Positions 8,279 through 16,463 of a DNA stretch of 64,000 nucleotides are shown here, piece after piece. The stretch is from NCBI RefSeq assembly GCF_001487105.1, contig NZ_LN913001.1, forward strand, positions 1,141,353-1,205,352, written 5' to 3'. The notes beneath the pieces are model-generated. The model saw only the letters and a program-made list of their open reading frames with translations. It ran no database searches and was not told where the DNA came from. This stretch comes from Mediterraneibacter massiliensis. Lineage in GTDB: Bacteria > Bacillota > Clostridia > Lachnospirales > Lachnospiraceae. The first letter of the stretch is position 1; every line of letters starts with the position of its first letter. The translations under genes were made by a program, and so were the position numbers.

Positions 8279-8746
8279 ATGTTGACAGATCTTTTGCTTG
8301 GTATCATCGTGACCGGCGGCATGCTGTATGGACTGTATTTAATGCGTCAGTTAGATGACTGGAGAATGCAGGAACAAGAGTTAAAGAAAAAAGAAGAAAT
8401 AAAGCGCAGGACAGCTATCGTATTTGGCATGAAGGAGAAGAAGGAACTTACAGATTGGTTTGAAAAGGTAGGTGTAGAGACCGTCTGGATAGAAGGCATT
8501 TATGCACAACCAAGGCTGGATCATGTGTGCTGTGTGATTGCGGCAGGAGAGGCAGATATTGATAATCTCTCTGTTTTAAATCTGTTCCGGCAGATGTATC
8601 CGCAGGCAGAGACATTTGGTGTGTGCAATGAAAGAGCAAACAGAAAGCTGTATAAACAGGCGGGGTTTACGGTTTTTTGTCATCAGGAAGAACTCCTGCA
8701 GCGGCTGGAACTTTTGCTTATGGAACATGAGGCAGGTGTGGCATAA
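8279..8746 (+). CDS. Membrane-anchored TrkA-N-like protein of a Ktr operon
   Basis: This 155-residue protein opens with a single hydrophobic helix (about 3-22), then a charged linker rich in Glu/Lys (30-45). It ends in a small alpha/beta domain whose block VIAAGEADIDNLSVLNLFRQMYP through RKLYKQAGFTVF resembles the second half of a TrkA-N (RCK) Rossmann domain. The glycine-rich nucleotide loop of TrkA is not present. It overlaps the ktrB start by one base (TAATG), so it is part of the operon. A plausible role is a membrane-tethered accessory or regulatory subunit of the transporter. The family could not be named. Confidence 0.5.
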   Translation: MLTDLLLGIIVTGGMLYGLYLMRQLDDWRMQEQELKKKEEIKRRTAIVFGMKEKKELTDWFEKVGVETVWIEGIYAQPRLDHVCCVIAAGEADIDNLSVLNLFRQMYPQAETFGVCNERANRKLYKQAGFTVFCHQEELLQRLELLLMEHEAGVA

Positions 8747-10086
8747 TGGGCAGAATGGAAAAACGGCTGACACAGACACAGATGATCGTGATAGGATACG
8801 TGCTGATCATTGTGACAGGGACACTTCTTTTGATGCTTCCGGCGTCCACTCGGGAAGGGGTATTTACCTCTCCGGTGGATGCTTTATTTACGGCAACTTC
8901 AGCTTCCTGTGTGACAGGGCTTATTATTGCAGATACATTTCAGTACTGGTCAGTGTTCGGGCAGTGTGTGATATTGCTGCTGATCCAGATCGGCGGTCTG
9001 GGTTTTATGACGATCGGTGTCTTCTTTGCCATTATATTGAGAAGAAAGATCGGACTGTGGACAAGAGGGACATTGCAGGAAAGTGTCAATATCATGCAGG
9101 TAGGAGGGATTGTCCGTCTTGCCAAGAAGATCATTGCAGGAACGTTGTTTTTTGAAGGAACAGGCGCCTTGCTTTTATCCTGGCGGTTCAGCAAGACTAT
9201 GGAACTGGGCAAAGCGGTATATTTTGGAGTCTTTCATGCTGTATCTGCATTTTGCAACGCGGGGTTTGACCTTATGGGAGAGAATGGAGTATATTCTTCT
9301 TTTACGACGTATTCCAAAGATTGGGTTGTCAATATAGTTTTGATGCTGCTTATCATAATCGGCGGGATCGGTTTTTTCGTCTGGAACGATATTTCTATTC
9401 ATAAGTTTCATTTCCGAAAATACAAGCTGCATACGAAGATTACCTTGCTTGTGACAGTTGTATTAGTTTTCGGCGGCGCGGCGCTTCTGTTTATATTTGA
9501 ACAGGAAAATACGATACAGGGGAGACCCATTGGCGAACAGATCTTATGCTCTTTGTTTGGGTCTGTGACTGCGCGGACTGCCGGATTTAATACAGTGGAT
9601 ACAGCGGCATTGACAGACAGCAGTAAAATACTTACTATAATATTAATGTTCATCGGCGGAAGTCCGGGGTCTACGGCAGGAGGCATCAAGACAACGACAT
9701 TTGTGGTGTTGCTTGTGTATATCCACGCAAATCTCCGGCAAAAGCATGATTGCAATGTCCTGGGCAGAAGGTTGGATGACGGAGCGATCCGCAAGGCGAG
9801 TACGGTGATGAGCATACATTTGTTTTTATCTGTGCTGGCAGTTCTGATCATTGTTACGATCCATGGTATTGATGTGACTGATGTAGCGTTTGAAGTTGTT
9901 TCCGCCATGGGAACGGTAGGAATGTCTACGGGGATCACAAGAGAATTAGGAGTGATCGCGAAATTGGTATTGATTTTTTTGATGTACTGCGGAAGAGTGG
10001 GAAGTATGACATTTGCTCTTTCCCTGCGTGGACACAAAGTCGAAGCGCCTGTCAGAGAACCGGCAGAACAGATTATGATAGGATGA
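8746..10086 (+). CDS. ktrB: Ktr potassium-uptake channel subunit
   Basis: This 446-residue membrane protein belongs to the TrkH/TrkG/KtrB superfamily, which has four repeated helix-pore-helix units. The four pore segments are visible: SASCVTGL (about 52-59), SAFCNAGFD, VTARTAGFNTVD and VSAMGTVGMSTGI, each with the filter glycine. Another signature is GGSPGSTAGGIKTTT. It imports K+ (usually with Na+) under control of the cytosolic KtrA ring encoded next. The N-terminus is shorter than in TrkH, which favours KtrB. ATG 8746 overlaps the stop of the preceding gene. Confidence 0.92.
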   Translation: MGRMEKRLTQTQMIVIGYVLIIVTGTLLLMLPASTREGVFTSPVDALFTATSASCVTGLIIADTFQYWSVFGQCVILLLIQIGGLGFMTIGVFFAIILRRKIGLWTRGTLQESVNIMQVGGIVRLAKKIIAGTLFFEGTGALLLSWRFSKTMELGKAVYFGVFHAVSAFCNAGFDLMGENGVYSSFTTYSKDWVVNIVLMLLIIIGGIGFFVWNDISIHKFHFRKYKLHTKITLLVTVVLVFGGAALLFIFEQENTIQGRPIGEQILCSLFGSVTARTAGFNTVDTAALTDSSKILTIILMFIGGSPGSTAGGIKTTTFVVLLVYIHANLRQKHDCNVLGRRLDDGAIRKASTVMSIHLFLSVLAVLIIVTIHGIDVTDVAFEVVSAMGTVGMSTGITRELGVIAKLVLIFLMYCGRVGSMTFALSLRGHKVEAPVREPAEQIMIG

Positions 10087-10124
10087 TATACATTCCTTTT
10101 ATAAGGATATGAGGAGGAAAGAAT

Positions 10125-10775
10125 ATGAAATCGGTTTTGATCATAGGACTTGGGAGATTGGGACATCACCTCTGTGTCAATATGTCCCGTCTGGGCAATG
10201 AAGTGATGATCGTGGATGAAGATGAAGAAAGCATGCAGGATCTGCTTTCACATGCAGTCATGGCGAAAGTTGGAGATTGTACGAAAGAGGATGTATTAAA
10301 AAGTCTGGGTGTGGGGAATTTTGATATTTGTTTTGTATGTATCGGTTCCAATTTCCAGAGCAGTCTGGAGATCACGAGTCTTTTAAAAGAGATGGGCGCC
10401 AAGTATGTTGTCAGCAAAGCGAACCGTGACATTCAGGCAAAATTTTTGCTGCGAAACGGTGCGGACGAGGTGATCTATCCGGACAGGGATGTAGCAGAAA
10501 GACTTGCGGTTAAGCACAGTGCGAACCATGTGTTTGACTATATTGAACTGACGGAAGGATATTCAATCTTCGAGATTCCCCCGATGAAGAGTTGGGTGGG
10601 AAAGAGTATACGGCAGCTCGCTATTCGTTCCGCCTATCATGTCAGTGTTCTCGGAATCAAGGCAAATGGGCATTTGCAGCTTTTGCCGCAGTCGGATCGG
10701 ATACTGGAAGAAAAGGATCATCTGATGGTTGTTGGACTGAAAAAAGATATTGACCGGATATTGGAAAATATCTGA
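10125..10775 (+). CDS. ktrA: KtrA-type RCK regulatory subunit
   Basis: This 216-residue protein has one TrkA-N Rossmann domain (1-125; loop GLGRLGHHL about 9-17, acidic residues VDEDEE after strand 2) and one TrkA-C domain (135-216). One N plus one C domain is the KtrA arrangement; the Trk protein at 38.6 kb has two of each. It forms a cytosolic octameric ring that gates KtrB in response to ATP/ADP and, through RCK_C, often c-di-AMP. The gene follows ktrB by 38 bp with a GAGGAG site before the ATG. Confidence 0.93.
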   Translation: MKSVLIIGLGRLGHHLCVNMSRLGNEVMIVDEDEESMQDLLSHAVMAKVGDCTKEDVLKSLGVGNFDICFVCIGSNFQSSLEITSLLKEMGAKYVVSKANRDIQAKFLLRNGADEVIYPDRDVAERLAVKHSANHVFDYIELTEGYSIFEIPPMKSWVGKSIRQLAIRSAYHVSVLGIKANGHLQLLPQSDRILEEKDHLMVVGLKKDIDRILENI

Positions 10776-10787
10776 CAGGAGGAAAGT

Positions 10788-12218
10788 GTGGAAAAGGCAG
10801 GAAGGATTCTCAAACAAGCAGGTATATATAAGAGACTTGTCTACATATTGCGGACTGTACTGATCGTACTGTCCGCCAGTTTTGTCTGTCTGCTGTTAAA
10901 TCGATTTGGTATAGAAAAAGAAAATGGTCTGATGATTTTTCTGGTAGGCGTACTGTTGATCAGTGCTTTTACAGAAGGATATAAATATGGGATGATCGGG
11001 GCTATTGTCAGTGTGATGATGTTTAATTATTTTTTTACTGTCCCGGTGCATACATTTGCGATCAGGAATCCAAATGATGTGGCGCTGCTTGTGTTTTTTC
11101 TGATCGCTGCCTGCATTTCTTCGAGTTTGACCGTACGTTTTCAGAAACAGCTTCTGATCTCACAGAGAAATGAGCAGACTGCTCTTAGGCTGTCAGAAAT
11201 GTCAGAGAAATTTATCAATGTTACGGGGAAAGAAAATATTATCCGTTTGGGGGAAAAATATGTTCAGGAATATACCGGATATGTATGTGTGGTAGAAGAA
11301 AAGGGGAAAGCGGATGCCAGAGGAAACTATCTTCTGTTTCCGATAGGAGGAATATTGCGGCAGCAGGGCATACTAAAAGTATTTAATAACAGACAGGGAC
11401 TGCATCCTGAGCAGGAAATGCTGATCAAGGCTGCAGCTAATCAAATGGGGATCGCCCTGGATCGTGAGATGATCTATGCGCAGCAGGAGCAGACACGGTT
11501 AGAAGTAGAACGGGAACACATGAAAGGCAGTATGCTGCGCAGTATTTCCCATGATTTTAGGACGCCGCTTACAGGGATCATCGGAGACTGCGGTCTGATA
11601 TTAAACGGATATGGCCAGGAAGAAAGAAAACAGAAAAAACTTGTCCGTGATATTATGGAACAGGCAATCTGGCTGAATAAGATGATGGAAAATATTTTGA
11701 GTATGACAAAGATTGAAAGCGGGGCGCAGTTTATAGAGACAAGTCGGGAGGTAGTGGATGATCTTGTCTATGAGGCGGAAAAACACATTATCGGGCTGAA
11801 AGAACACAGAGACTTTTGTAATTCGCTTCCGAAAGTTGTGATCACTGTACAGGCGGATGGGAAAATGATCATACAAGTATTAGTCAATCTTTTGGATAAT
11901 GCCATGAAACATACGGAGGAAGGTGGAAAGATCAGCCTGCATGTATTCTTTCGGAAAGGCAGGGCATATTTTATCGTGGAAGATGACGGCAAAGGGATAG
12001 AAGAAGGAATGGAAGAAAAGATTTTTGAAGAGTTTGTCTCCATTTCAGAAGGCAGCGGGCAGGAGAAGAATAGCGCAGACCGAAAGAGAGGGATCGGACT
12101 GGGACTTGCCATATGTAAAGAGGTCGTCAGAGCCCATGGCGGGAAAATATGGGCAGAGAACCGTACGGAAGGCGGAGCAAGATTTACATTTTGGCTGAAC
12201 GCAGAACAGGTAGGGTAA
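10788..12218 (+). CDS. KdpD-like sensor histidine kinase lacking the KdpD N-domain
   Basis: This 476-residue kinase has a KdpD-type (DUF4118) bundle of about four helices (18-115), a GAF-like region (about 135-225), and a HisKA domain with phospho-acceptor His255 in SISHDFRTPLTG. A HATPase domain follows with N-box LLDNAMKHTEEG, DDGKGIEEG and GIGLGLAICK. Full KdpD is about 900 residues and starts with a Kdp/USP domain; that half is absent. GTG 10788 is preceded by AGGAGG with a 5-nt gap. It sits between ktrA and a response regulator (1-nt gap), so it probably senses K+ or membrane state and controls this Ktr operon. Confidence 0.88.
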   Translation: MEKAGRILKQAGIYKRLVYILRTVLIVLSASFVCLLLNRFGIEKENGLMIFLVGVLLISAFTEGYKYGMIGAIVSVMMFNYFFTVPVHTFAIRNPNDVALLVFFLIAACISSSLTVRFQKQLLISQRNEQTALRLSEMSEKFINVTGKENIIRLGEKYVQEYTGYVCVVEEKGKADARGNYLLFPIGGILRQQGILKVFNNRQGLHPEQEMLIKAAANQMGIALDREMIYAQQEQTRLEVEREHMKGSMLRSISHDFRTPLTGIIGDCGLILNGYGQEERKQKKLVRDIMEQAIWLNKMMENILSMTKIESGAQFIETSREVVDDLVYEAEKHIIGLKEHRDFCNSLPKVVITVQADGKMIIQVLVNLLDNAMKHTEEGGKISLHVFFRKGRAYFIVEDDGKGIEEGMEEKIFEEFVSISEGSGQEKNSADRKRGIGLGLAICKEVVRAHGGKIWAENRTEGGARFTFWLNAEQVG

Positions 12219-12219
12219 A

Positions 12220-12909
12220 ATGGAAGAAAAAAAACATATTTTAATTGTAGAGGATGACAAATATATCGTGAATTTCTTATCTATGTCTTTGAAAGAAGAA
12301 GGTTATGGATATGATACCGCTGGGACTTTGAAAGAGGCCATCAGTCTTTTTTATGCCAACCGGCCGGATGTGGTGCTTTTAGACCTGGGGCTTCCCGACG
12401 GAGACGGAATGGAAGCACTTAAAAATATCCGTGAGATAGCGGACACGCCGGTTATCGTAGTATCGGCAAGGCAGGAGGAACAAGATAAGATACAGGCGTT
12501 AGATGAGGGCGCGGATGATTATGTGACAAAGCCTTTTTATATGGGAGAGCTGCTGGCAAGGATACGTGCTTCTATACGCAGAAAAGAGAAAAGAGCAGCA
12601 GTGGAGGAAACAGTTTTTAGCAAAGATACACTGACAGTAGATTATGAGAAACGTATGGTGACAGTAAATGGCGAAGAAGTACATTTGACACCGATCGAAT
12701 ATAAGATCCTGCTCCTTTTGATCGAAAACAGGGGAAAAGTATTGACGCAGAACTATATATTAAGAGAGATATGGGGATACAGCCAAGGAGTGGAAGCAGG
12801 GACACTCAGAGTGTTTATGGCGACACTCAGAAGAAAGATAGAAGAAAATCCTTCGGAACCTAAATTTATCCTTACAGAGGTGGGGGTAGGATACCGTTTT
12901 CAGGCATAA
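12220..12909 (+). CDS. KdpE-like OmpR-family response regulator
   Basis: This 229-residue protein has a receiver domain (1-120) and a winged-helix Trans_reg_C domain (about 130-228). Acidic pocket residues lie in VEDD (10-13), phospho-acceptor Asp55 in LLDLGLPDGDG, a switch Ser82 and Lys104 in TKPF. The DNA-binding part has LTPIEYKILLLLIENRGKVL and GTLRVFMATLRRKIE. It partners the kinase encoded one base upstream. No kdpFABC genes are in the window, so the operon it heads off is the likely target. A bidirectional terminator follows 20 bp after the stop. Confidence 0.9.
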   Translation: MEEKKHILIVEDDKYIVNFLSMSLKEEGYGYDTAGTLKEAISLFYANRPDVVLLDLGLPDGDGMEALKNIREIADTPVIVVSARQEEQDKIQALDEGADDYVTKPFYMGELLARIRASIRRKEKRAAVEETVFSKDTLTVDYEKRMVTVNGEEVHLTPIEYKILLLLIENRGKVLTQNYILREIWGYSQGVEAGTLRVFMATLRRKIEENPSEPKFILTEVGVGYRFQA

Positions 12910-12929
12910 AAATATAGGATGTTTTATAA

Positions 12930-12980
12930 AAAAGCAGCACATGGACAGCTTTGCTGTGCTTGGAATCATGTGCTGCTTTT
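12930..12980. terminator. Bidirectional terminator between converging operons
   Basis: A 14-bp perfect inverted repeat (12930-12943 and 12967-12980) has A-tracts on the left and T-tracts on the right, so it works in both directions. It contains a smaller inner hairpin. The right arm overlaps the last codons of the leftward PHP gene. Confidence 0.8.
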
Positions 12981-13691
12981 CTTTGTGAGAGCCTGCAAAA
13001 TGTATGGAATCTCTCTTGAATCTGAAAAAATCTGATAGTCCGGTTCTCGTATATCCTCCAGATAATGCGCATCTGAACTGCTGATCATGCGGCAGCCTAA
13101 GAAATAGGGATGCTGTTTTTGTATGGTATGGAGATTCCGAAAATCGTGGATCTCTGCGCATGTAAAGGTACTGTCAGGTGGAACAAACCCCAGATTTGAG
13201 AGCAAACTGGTAGAAGCTTTGTCAATGTGTGCGGGATACGCTATGCCGCCATAGGAAGATACGAGAGAAAATGTTTCGTCAAAAGCGATATCCGTAGCAT
13301 TGATCAGAAGTTTTTTGACCGTGCCGATGACCGTGTCGGTCTCATCCATAATCTGCTGTCTGCCAAAGATACGCTCATCGTTTTCTATTGCCTGCAGCCG
13401 GTCATATACATACCGATCAAAAAGAAGCGCAGCCTCCAGTTCAGGAAACAGGCAGATCACATGCACCTCTTCCGCTGTACACAGCTCCATGCCAGGAATG
13501 ACGATAACACCGTACTTTTGTCCATGGTATATGGCTGCAGGGCAGTTCTTACAGCTGTTGTGATCTGTAAGAGCAATGACATCCAGCCCTTTTACAGCCG
13601 CCATTCCTACGATATTGGCAGGAGTCATATCCTCATCGCCGCAGGGAGAGAGGCAGGAATGTAGATGAAGGTCATAGTAAAGCCCGTTCAT
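12966..13691 (-). CDS. PHP-domain metallophosphoesterase
   Basis: This 241-residue protein has the PHP metal-site motifs in order: DLHLHS (about 7-12), LTDHNS (about 41-46), PGMEL, a histidine in YPAHID and SSDAH near the end. PHP proteins are multi-metal phosphoesterases, for example histidinol phosphatase, polymerase proofreading domains and nucleotide 3',5'-phosphatases. It is the last gene of the leftward hydrogenase-linked operon and overlaps the DRTGG gene by 4 bp (ATGA). The substrate is unknown. The context suggests turnover of a signalling phosphoester or a role near hydrogenase regulation, by inference. Confidence 0.82.
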   Translation of the reverse strand: MNGLYYDLHLHSCLSPCGDEDMTPANIVGMAAVKGLDVIALTDHNSCKNCPAAIYHGQKYGVIVIPGMELCTAEEVHVICLFPELEAALLFDRYVYDRLQAIENDERIFGRQQIMDETDTVIGTVKKLLINATDIAFDETFSLVSSYGGIAYPAHIDKASTSLLSNLGFVPPDSTFTCAEIHDFRNLHTIQKQHPYFLGCRMISSSDAHYLEDIREPDYQIFSDSREIPYILQALTKKSST

Positions 13692-14020
13692 GAGAGCCCG
13701 GCCTCATAAATCTCCAGTGCGATGTCAAACACAGGAAGCTGGGTGGACAACACCGTAATGCCTTCCTCCTCGGCTTTTGTCAAGGTCCCTTCATCCAAAG
13801 AGACGCCCTCTGCCAGGACGATACAGGACACATCGGCAAGGGAAGCGACGGCAAGAGTATTTTTGTTTCCCATGACAGTGACCCATACACTGTTTGCAGG
13901 AGCTTTGCCCATGGCGATACTCAAGAGATCACAGCAAAACACTTTGGAAACAGTGCGCTCCGGATCCCCCTTTGCCAAAAGAGTACATTCCGGCAGGGCA
14001 AGAATGGATTTGACTTTCAT
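13688..14020 (-). CDS. DRTGG-domain protein (110 residues)
   Basis: This is a single small alpha/beta domain of the DRTGG type, best known as the middle domain of phosphotransacetylase-like and CBS-linked proteins. The blocks VTVMGNKNTLAVASLADVSCIVLAEG and EEGITVLSTQLPVFDIALEIYEAG are diagnostic. The function is uncharacterised; ligand or nucleotide sensing is the usual guess. It has an excellent ribosome site (AGGAGG, 8 nt) and lies 2 bp after the hydrogenase-like gene. A second DRTGG protein starts the same operon, which suggests the two work as a pair. Confidence 0.72.
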   Translation of the reverse strand: MKVKSILALPECTLLAKGDPERTVSKVFCCDLLSIAMGKAPANSVWVTVMGNKNTLAVASLADVSCIVLAEGVSLDEGTLTKAEEEGITVLSTQLPVFDIALEIYEAGLS

Positions 14021-14022
14021 AG

Positions 14023-15414
14023 TTATTCCTCCTTTTTCGGTACGCCGAATTCCGAAAGTTCAGCAGTCAGTTTCTGGATATAGTCGCAGAGAAGCTGGGT
14101 GTTTTCATCCTGACAGTTTCCAGATAAATTTATAGATTTTGACAGATGCTCAATTTCTTTTGAAAGGCTGGAAATATGTTCCCTTAATACATAGATACAG
14201 TCATTGCTTGTAGCGGCGCCGCGCACGATGTCTTCGGCCAGTGTCTGACAGGTAGGCGCTCCGCAGGAACCACAGTCCAGTCCAGGAAATTTTTGCGTGA
14301 GTGCTTCTACTGTACTCATCATTTCCAGACTCTCTTTAAACGTATTGCCGAGACGGAATACAGGTTCATATTCTACATTATCATCCCAGTACAGATTGCC
14401 GGCTTCTGGTGTTGTGGCGAGATGACTACGGGATACAGGCTGATATTTTAGGAGCCGTTTTGTTTTTGCCGTGGCAACATAGGCGTTTTCCACAGTCAGC
14501 GTTCCTCCTACGCAGCCGCCGCTGCAGGCGTTTAACTCGGCGAATTTCAGACCGTGTATTTTTTCGTCTTCCATCGCTTCCAATACACGCAAGATATTGA
14601 CGATCCCATCAGCGGCCAGATAATTGTCTGTCAGAAGCCCGCCGATCTCTCCACCGGAGTTGCCCCATCCGATCCCGATCCTTCCGGAAGCAGAAAGTGG
14701 TCTTAATTGGCTTTCATCCCGGCTCATAAGGGGCAAAAGGAGCGGATAGACATCTTTGATCGCAACGACCTTGTCGATATTGCTTTTGTCGATGCCTAAG
14801 GGAGCTTTTGCATAGGAGACTTTGGAAGGACAGGGGGAGATGAAAATAATTCCAATCTCTTTAGAAGGCAGTCCTGTCTTTTTCATGGCGCGCTTGCGTG
14901 CAATCTCCGCTGCGATTTCTACAGGAGGTTTGATCGGAAGCAGCCGGGGAATGAGAGAAGGAAATTTTACCCGTATCAATCGTACTACAGAGGGACAGGC
15001 GGAGCTGATAAAGGGTGCATCTTCTTCATGCGCTTGTATATACTCTCTGGATATTTCAGATACAAGCTCCGCCGCCGCGCTGACCTCGTATACATCATCG
15101 AAACCCAGACGGATCAAGGCGTTTAACACGATATCTACATTGGACAGATTATTGTATTGTGCGTACAGCGACGGCGCAGGCAGAGCCACAGTGTATTTGA
15201 AATCATTGATCACGGTAAGCGGATCATAGGCAGGGATCTTGGCATGGTGGGGACAGTAACGGATACATCTTCCGCAGTCAATGCAGAATTTATCAATGAT
15301 ATGCGCTTTTCCATTATGTACCCGGATTGCCTGTGTAGGACAATATTTAATACAGTTGATACAGCCTTGACAGGCAGCTTCGTCGAGACGTACAGAACGG
15401 ATGAATTTATCCAT
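14023..15414 (-). CDS. Sensory-type [FeFe]-hydrogenase homologue with altered proton-relay site
   Basis: The 463 residues contain two [4Fe-4S] ferredoxin motifs (Cys15/18/21/25 and 44/47/50/54), a hydrogenase large-subunit domain and a C-terminal Fe-S motif (Cys381/384/389/406). H-cluster ligand candidates are kept: Cys140, Cys195 in SPCPSK, Cys297 and Cys301. The L1 motif reads SSACP, so the Cys normally preceding the ligand is Ala139, and the Glu after PCxxK is absent. Ala at this site is reported for putative sensory hydrogenases such as Thermotoga HydS. Low catalytic activity and a signalling role are therefore likely. ATG 15414 is preferred over GTG 15417 because AGGAGG lies 8 nt ahead. 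Confidence 0.82.
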   Translation of the reverse strand: MDKFIRSVRLDEAACQGCINCIKYCPTQAIRVHNGKAHIIDKFCIDCGRCIRYCPHHAKIPAYDPLTVINDFKYTVALPAPSLYAQYNNLSNVDIVLNALIRLGFDDVYEVSAAAELVSEISREYIQAHEEDAPFISSACPSVVRLIRVKFPSLIPRLLPIKPPVEIAAEIARKRAMKKTGLPSKEIGIIFISPCPSKVSYAKAPLGIDKSNIDKVVAIKDVYPLLLPLMSRDESQLRPLSASGRIGIGWGNSGGEIGGLLTDNYLAADGIVNILRVLEAMEDEKIHGLKFAELNACSGGCVGGTLTVENAYVATAKTKRLLKYQPVSRSHLATTPEAGNLYWDDNVEYEPVFRLGNTFKESLEMMSTVEALTQKFPGLDCGSCGAPTCQTLAEDIVRGAATSNDCIYVLREHISSLSKEIEHLSKSINLSGNCQDENTQLLCDYIQKLTAELSEFGVPKKEE

Positions 15415-15430
15415 CACAAGGTCCTCCTTC

Positions 15431-15853
15431 CTATAAAAATACTTTCATTGTGACCGTAGTCCCTACACCGGGCGTACTTTCTATCTGGAACTCATCAGAG
15501 AATTTTTTCATGTTCGGAAGTCCCATGCCGGCGCCGAAACCAAGGGAGCGTACCTCTTCAGGAGCTGTAGAATATCCTGCCTGCATTGCTTTGGCGATAT
15601 CTTTGATACCGGGCCCCTGGTCGGAAAGAATCATTTCGATCACGGAATCAGAGATGGACACGGAGATCGTGCCGCCGTCAGCATGGATGACCATGTTGAT
15701 CTCCCCTTCATACATGGCAATAGCCGTCTTGCGGATGGCTGTATCGTCCACGCCAAGCTGCTTTAGTTTGTTCTTTATGGAACTGCTCGCCTCCCCGGCA
15801 CGTGTAAAGTCGTCGCCGGGGATTGTATATTGAAAAGTCAGCTTATCTTTCAT
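15431..15853 (-). CDS. RsbW/SpoIIAB-like ATP-binding protein
   Basis: This 140-residue protein is a stand-alone GHKL ATPase domain of the anti-sigma-factor kinase type. The N-box region is AIAMYEGEINMVIHADGG, the G1 motif is LSDQGPGI and the G2 region is GFGAGMGLPNMKKFSDEF. No dimerisation/phospho-acceptor domain is attached, as in RsbW and SpoIIAB, which phosphorylate STAS-domain partners. The frame allows a start 8 codons earlier, but ATG 15853 has GGGGAGGTG 6-7 nt upstream and lies 1 bp after the previous stop. It is encoded between a DRTGG protein and the hydrogenase homologue. A SpoIIE-type phosphatase lies at the far end of the divergent operon. Confidence 0.82.
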   Translation of the reverse strand: MKDKLTFQYTIPGDDFTRAGEASSSIKNKLKQLGVDDTAIRKTAIAMYEGEINMVIHADGGTISVSISDSVIEMILSDQGPGIKDIAKAMQAGYSTAPEEVRSLGFGAGMGLPNMKKFSDEFQIESTPGVGTTVTMKVFL

Positions 15854-15854
15854 C

Positions 15855-16199
15855 TTATGCACCTCCCCGTAATCCATGTTCGTACAGAATTCCGCAGGCG
15901 GTGAACATGAAATGTTCTGTCATCAGAAGCGCGATTTTTTTGCTGCGTGCCAGAGACAGAATATGTTCGTCAGGCTGCTTGCCGCGCACGAAGATGATAC
16001 AGACGATATCCAGCATTTCTGCCGTCCGTACGACCTGCGGATTACATAATCCGGTGATCAGAACAGAACATTGACCGCAGAACGCAAGAACATCGCTCAT
16101 CATGTCTGCGGAAAATACAAACTGGGCATCCAGATCTAAAAGTTCTTCTCCGAAAAGTAATTTGGCATCTAAAGCGGTCTGCATTTCTTTGATCGTCAT
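15855..16199 (-). CDS. DRTGG-domain protein (114 residues), first gene of leftward operon
   Basis: This is a second small DRTGG-type domain, similar in layout to the 110-residue one downstream: FVFSADMMSDVLAFCGQCSVLITGLCNPQVVRTAEMLDIVCIIFVRG followed by ALLMTEHFMFTACGILYEHG. Its molecular function is unknown. It is the promoter-proximal gene of the leftward operon, with AGGGGGAA before the ATG and a good sigma-A promoter about 40 bp upstream. Pairing with the downstream DRTGG gene across the RsbW-like and hydrogenase-like genes suggests a common ligand-sensing or adaptor role. Confidence 0.7.
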   Translation of the reverse strand: MTIKEMQTALDAKLLFGEELLDLDAQFVFSADMMSDVLAFCGQCSVLITGLCNPQVVRTAEMLDIVCIIFVRGKQPDEHILSLARSKKIALLMTEHFMFTACGILYEHGLRGGA

Positions 16200-16235
16200 A
16201 GATCGTTCCCCCTCACGTAAGAATAGAATACTTTT

Positions 16236-16264
16236 AGTATATCATTGGAAAGTATAATAAGCAA
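16236..16264 (-). promoter_or_regulatory. Promoter of the leftward hydrogenase-regulator operon
   Basis: On the minus strand TTGCTT (16264-16259) and TATACT (16241-16236) are spaced by 17 bp. The start codon of the first gene lies about 37 bp downstream of the -10 box. Confidence 0.6.
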
Positions 16265-16336
16265 TGCGGAGGATTGTGTAAAATAGATGTAAAAACATAA
16301 AATAAGAGCAAAGAAAGAGAAAAAATGTTGAAAAAA

Positions 16337-16351
16337 TGAAAATGGTTCTCA
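16337..16351. promoter_or_regulatory. Fur-like box in the divergent hydrogenase promoter region
   Basis: TGAAAATGGTTCTCA resembles the 7-1-7 Fur consensus TGATAATNATTATCA at 11 of 14 fixed positions. It lies between the two divergent operons, about 110 bp before the rightward start codon. A similar box occurs at 43817. The match is by eye, and the region is A/T rich, so chance is possible. Confidence 0.35.
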
Positions 16352-16463
16352 AAAATATTGGTAAAATCTTATAAAAAAATGAAAATAAATTGCTGGAAGT
16401 TTGTTATATATTGTGTTAATATATAGTCAATGTAGCTCTAAACGCAGAAATGGAGGTTGAAGA

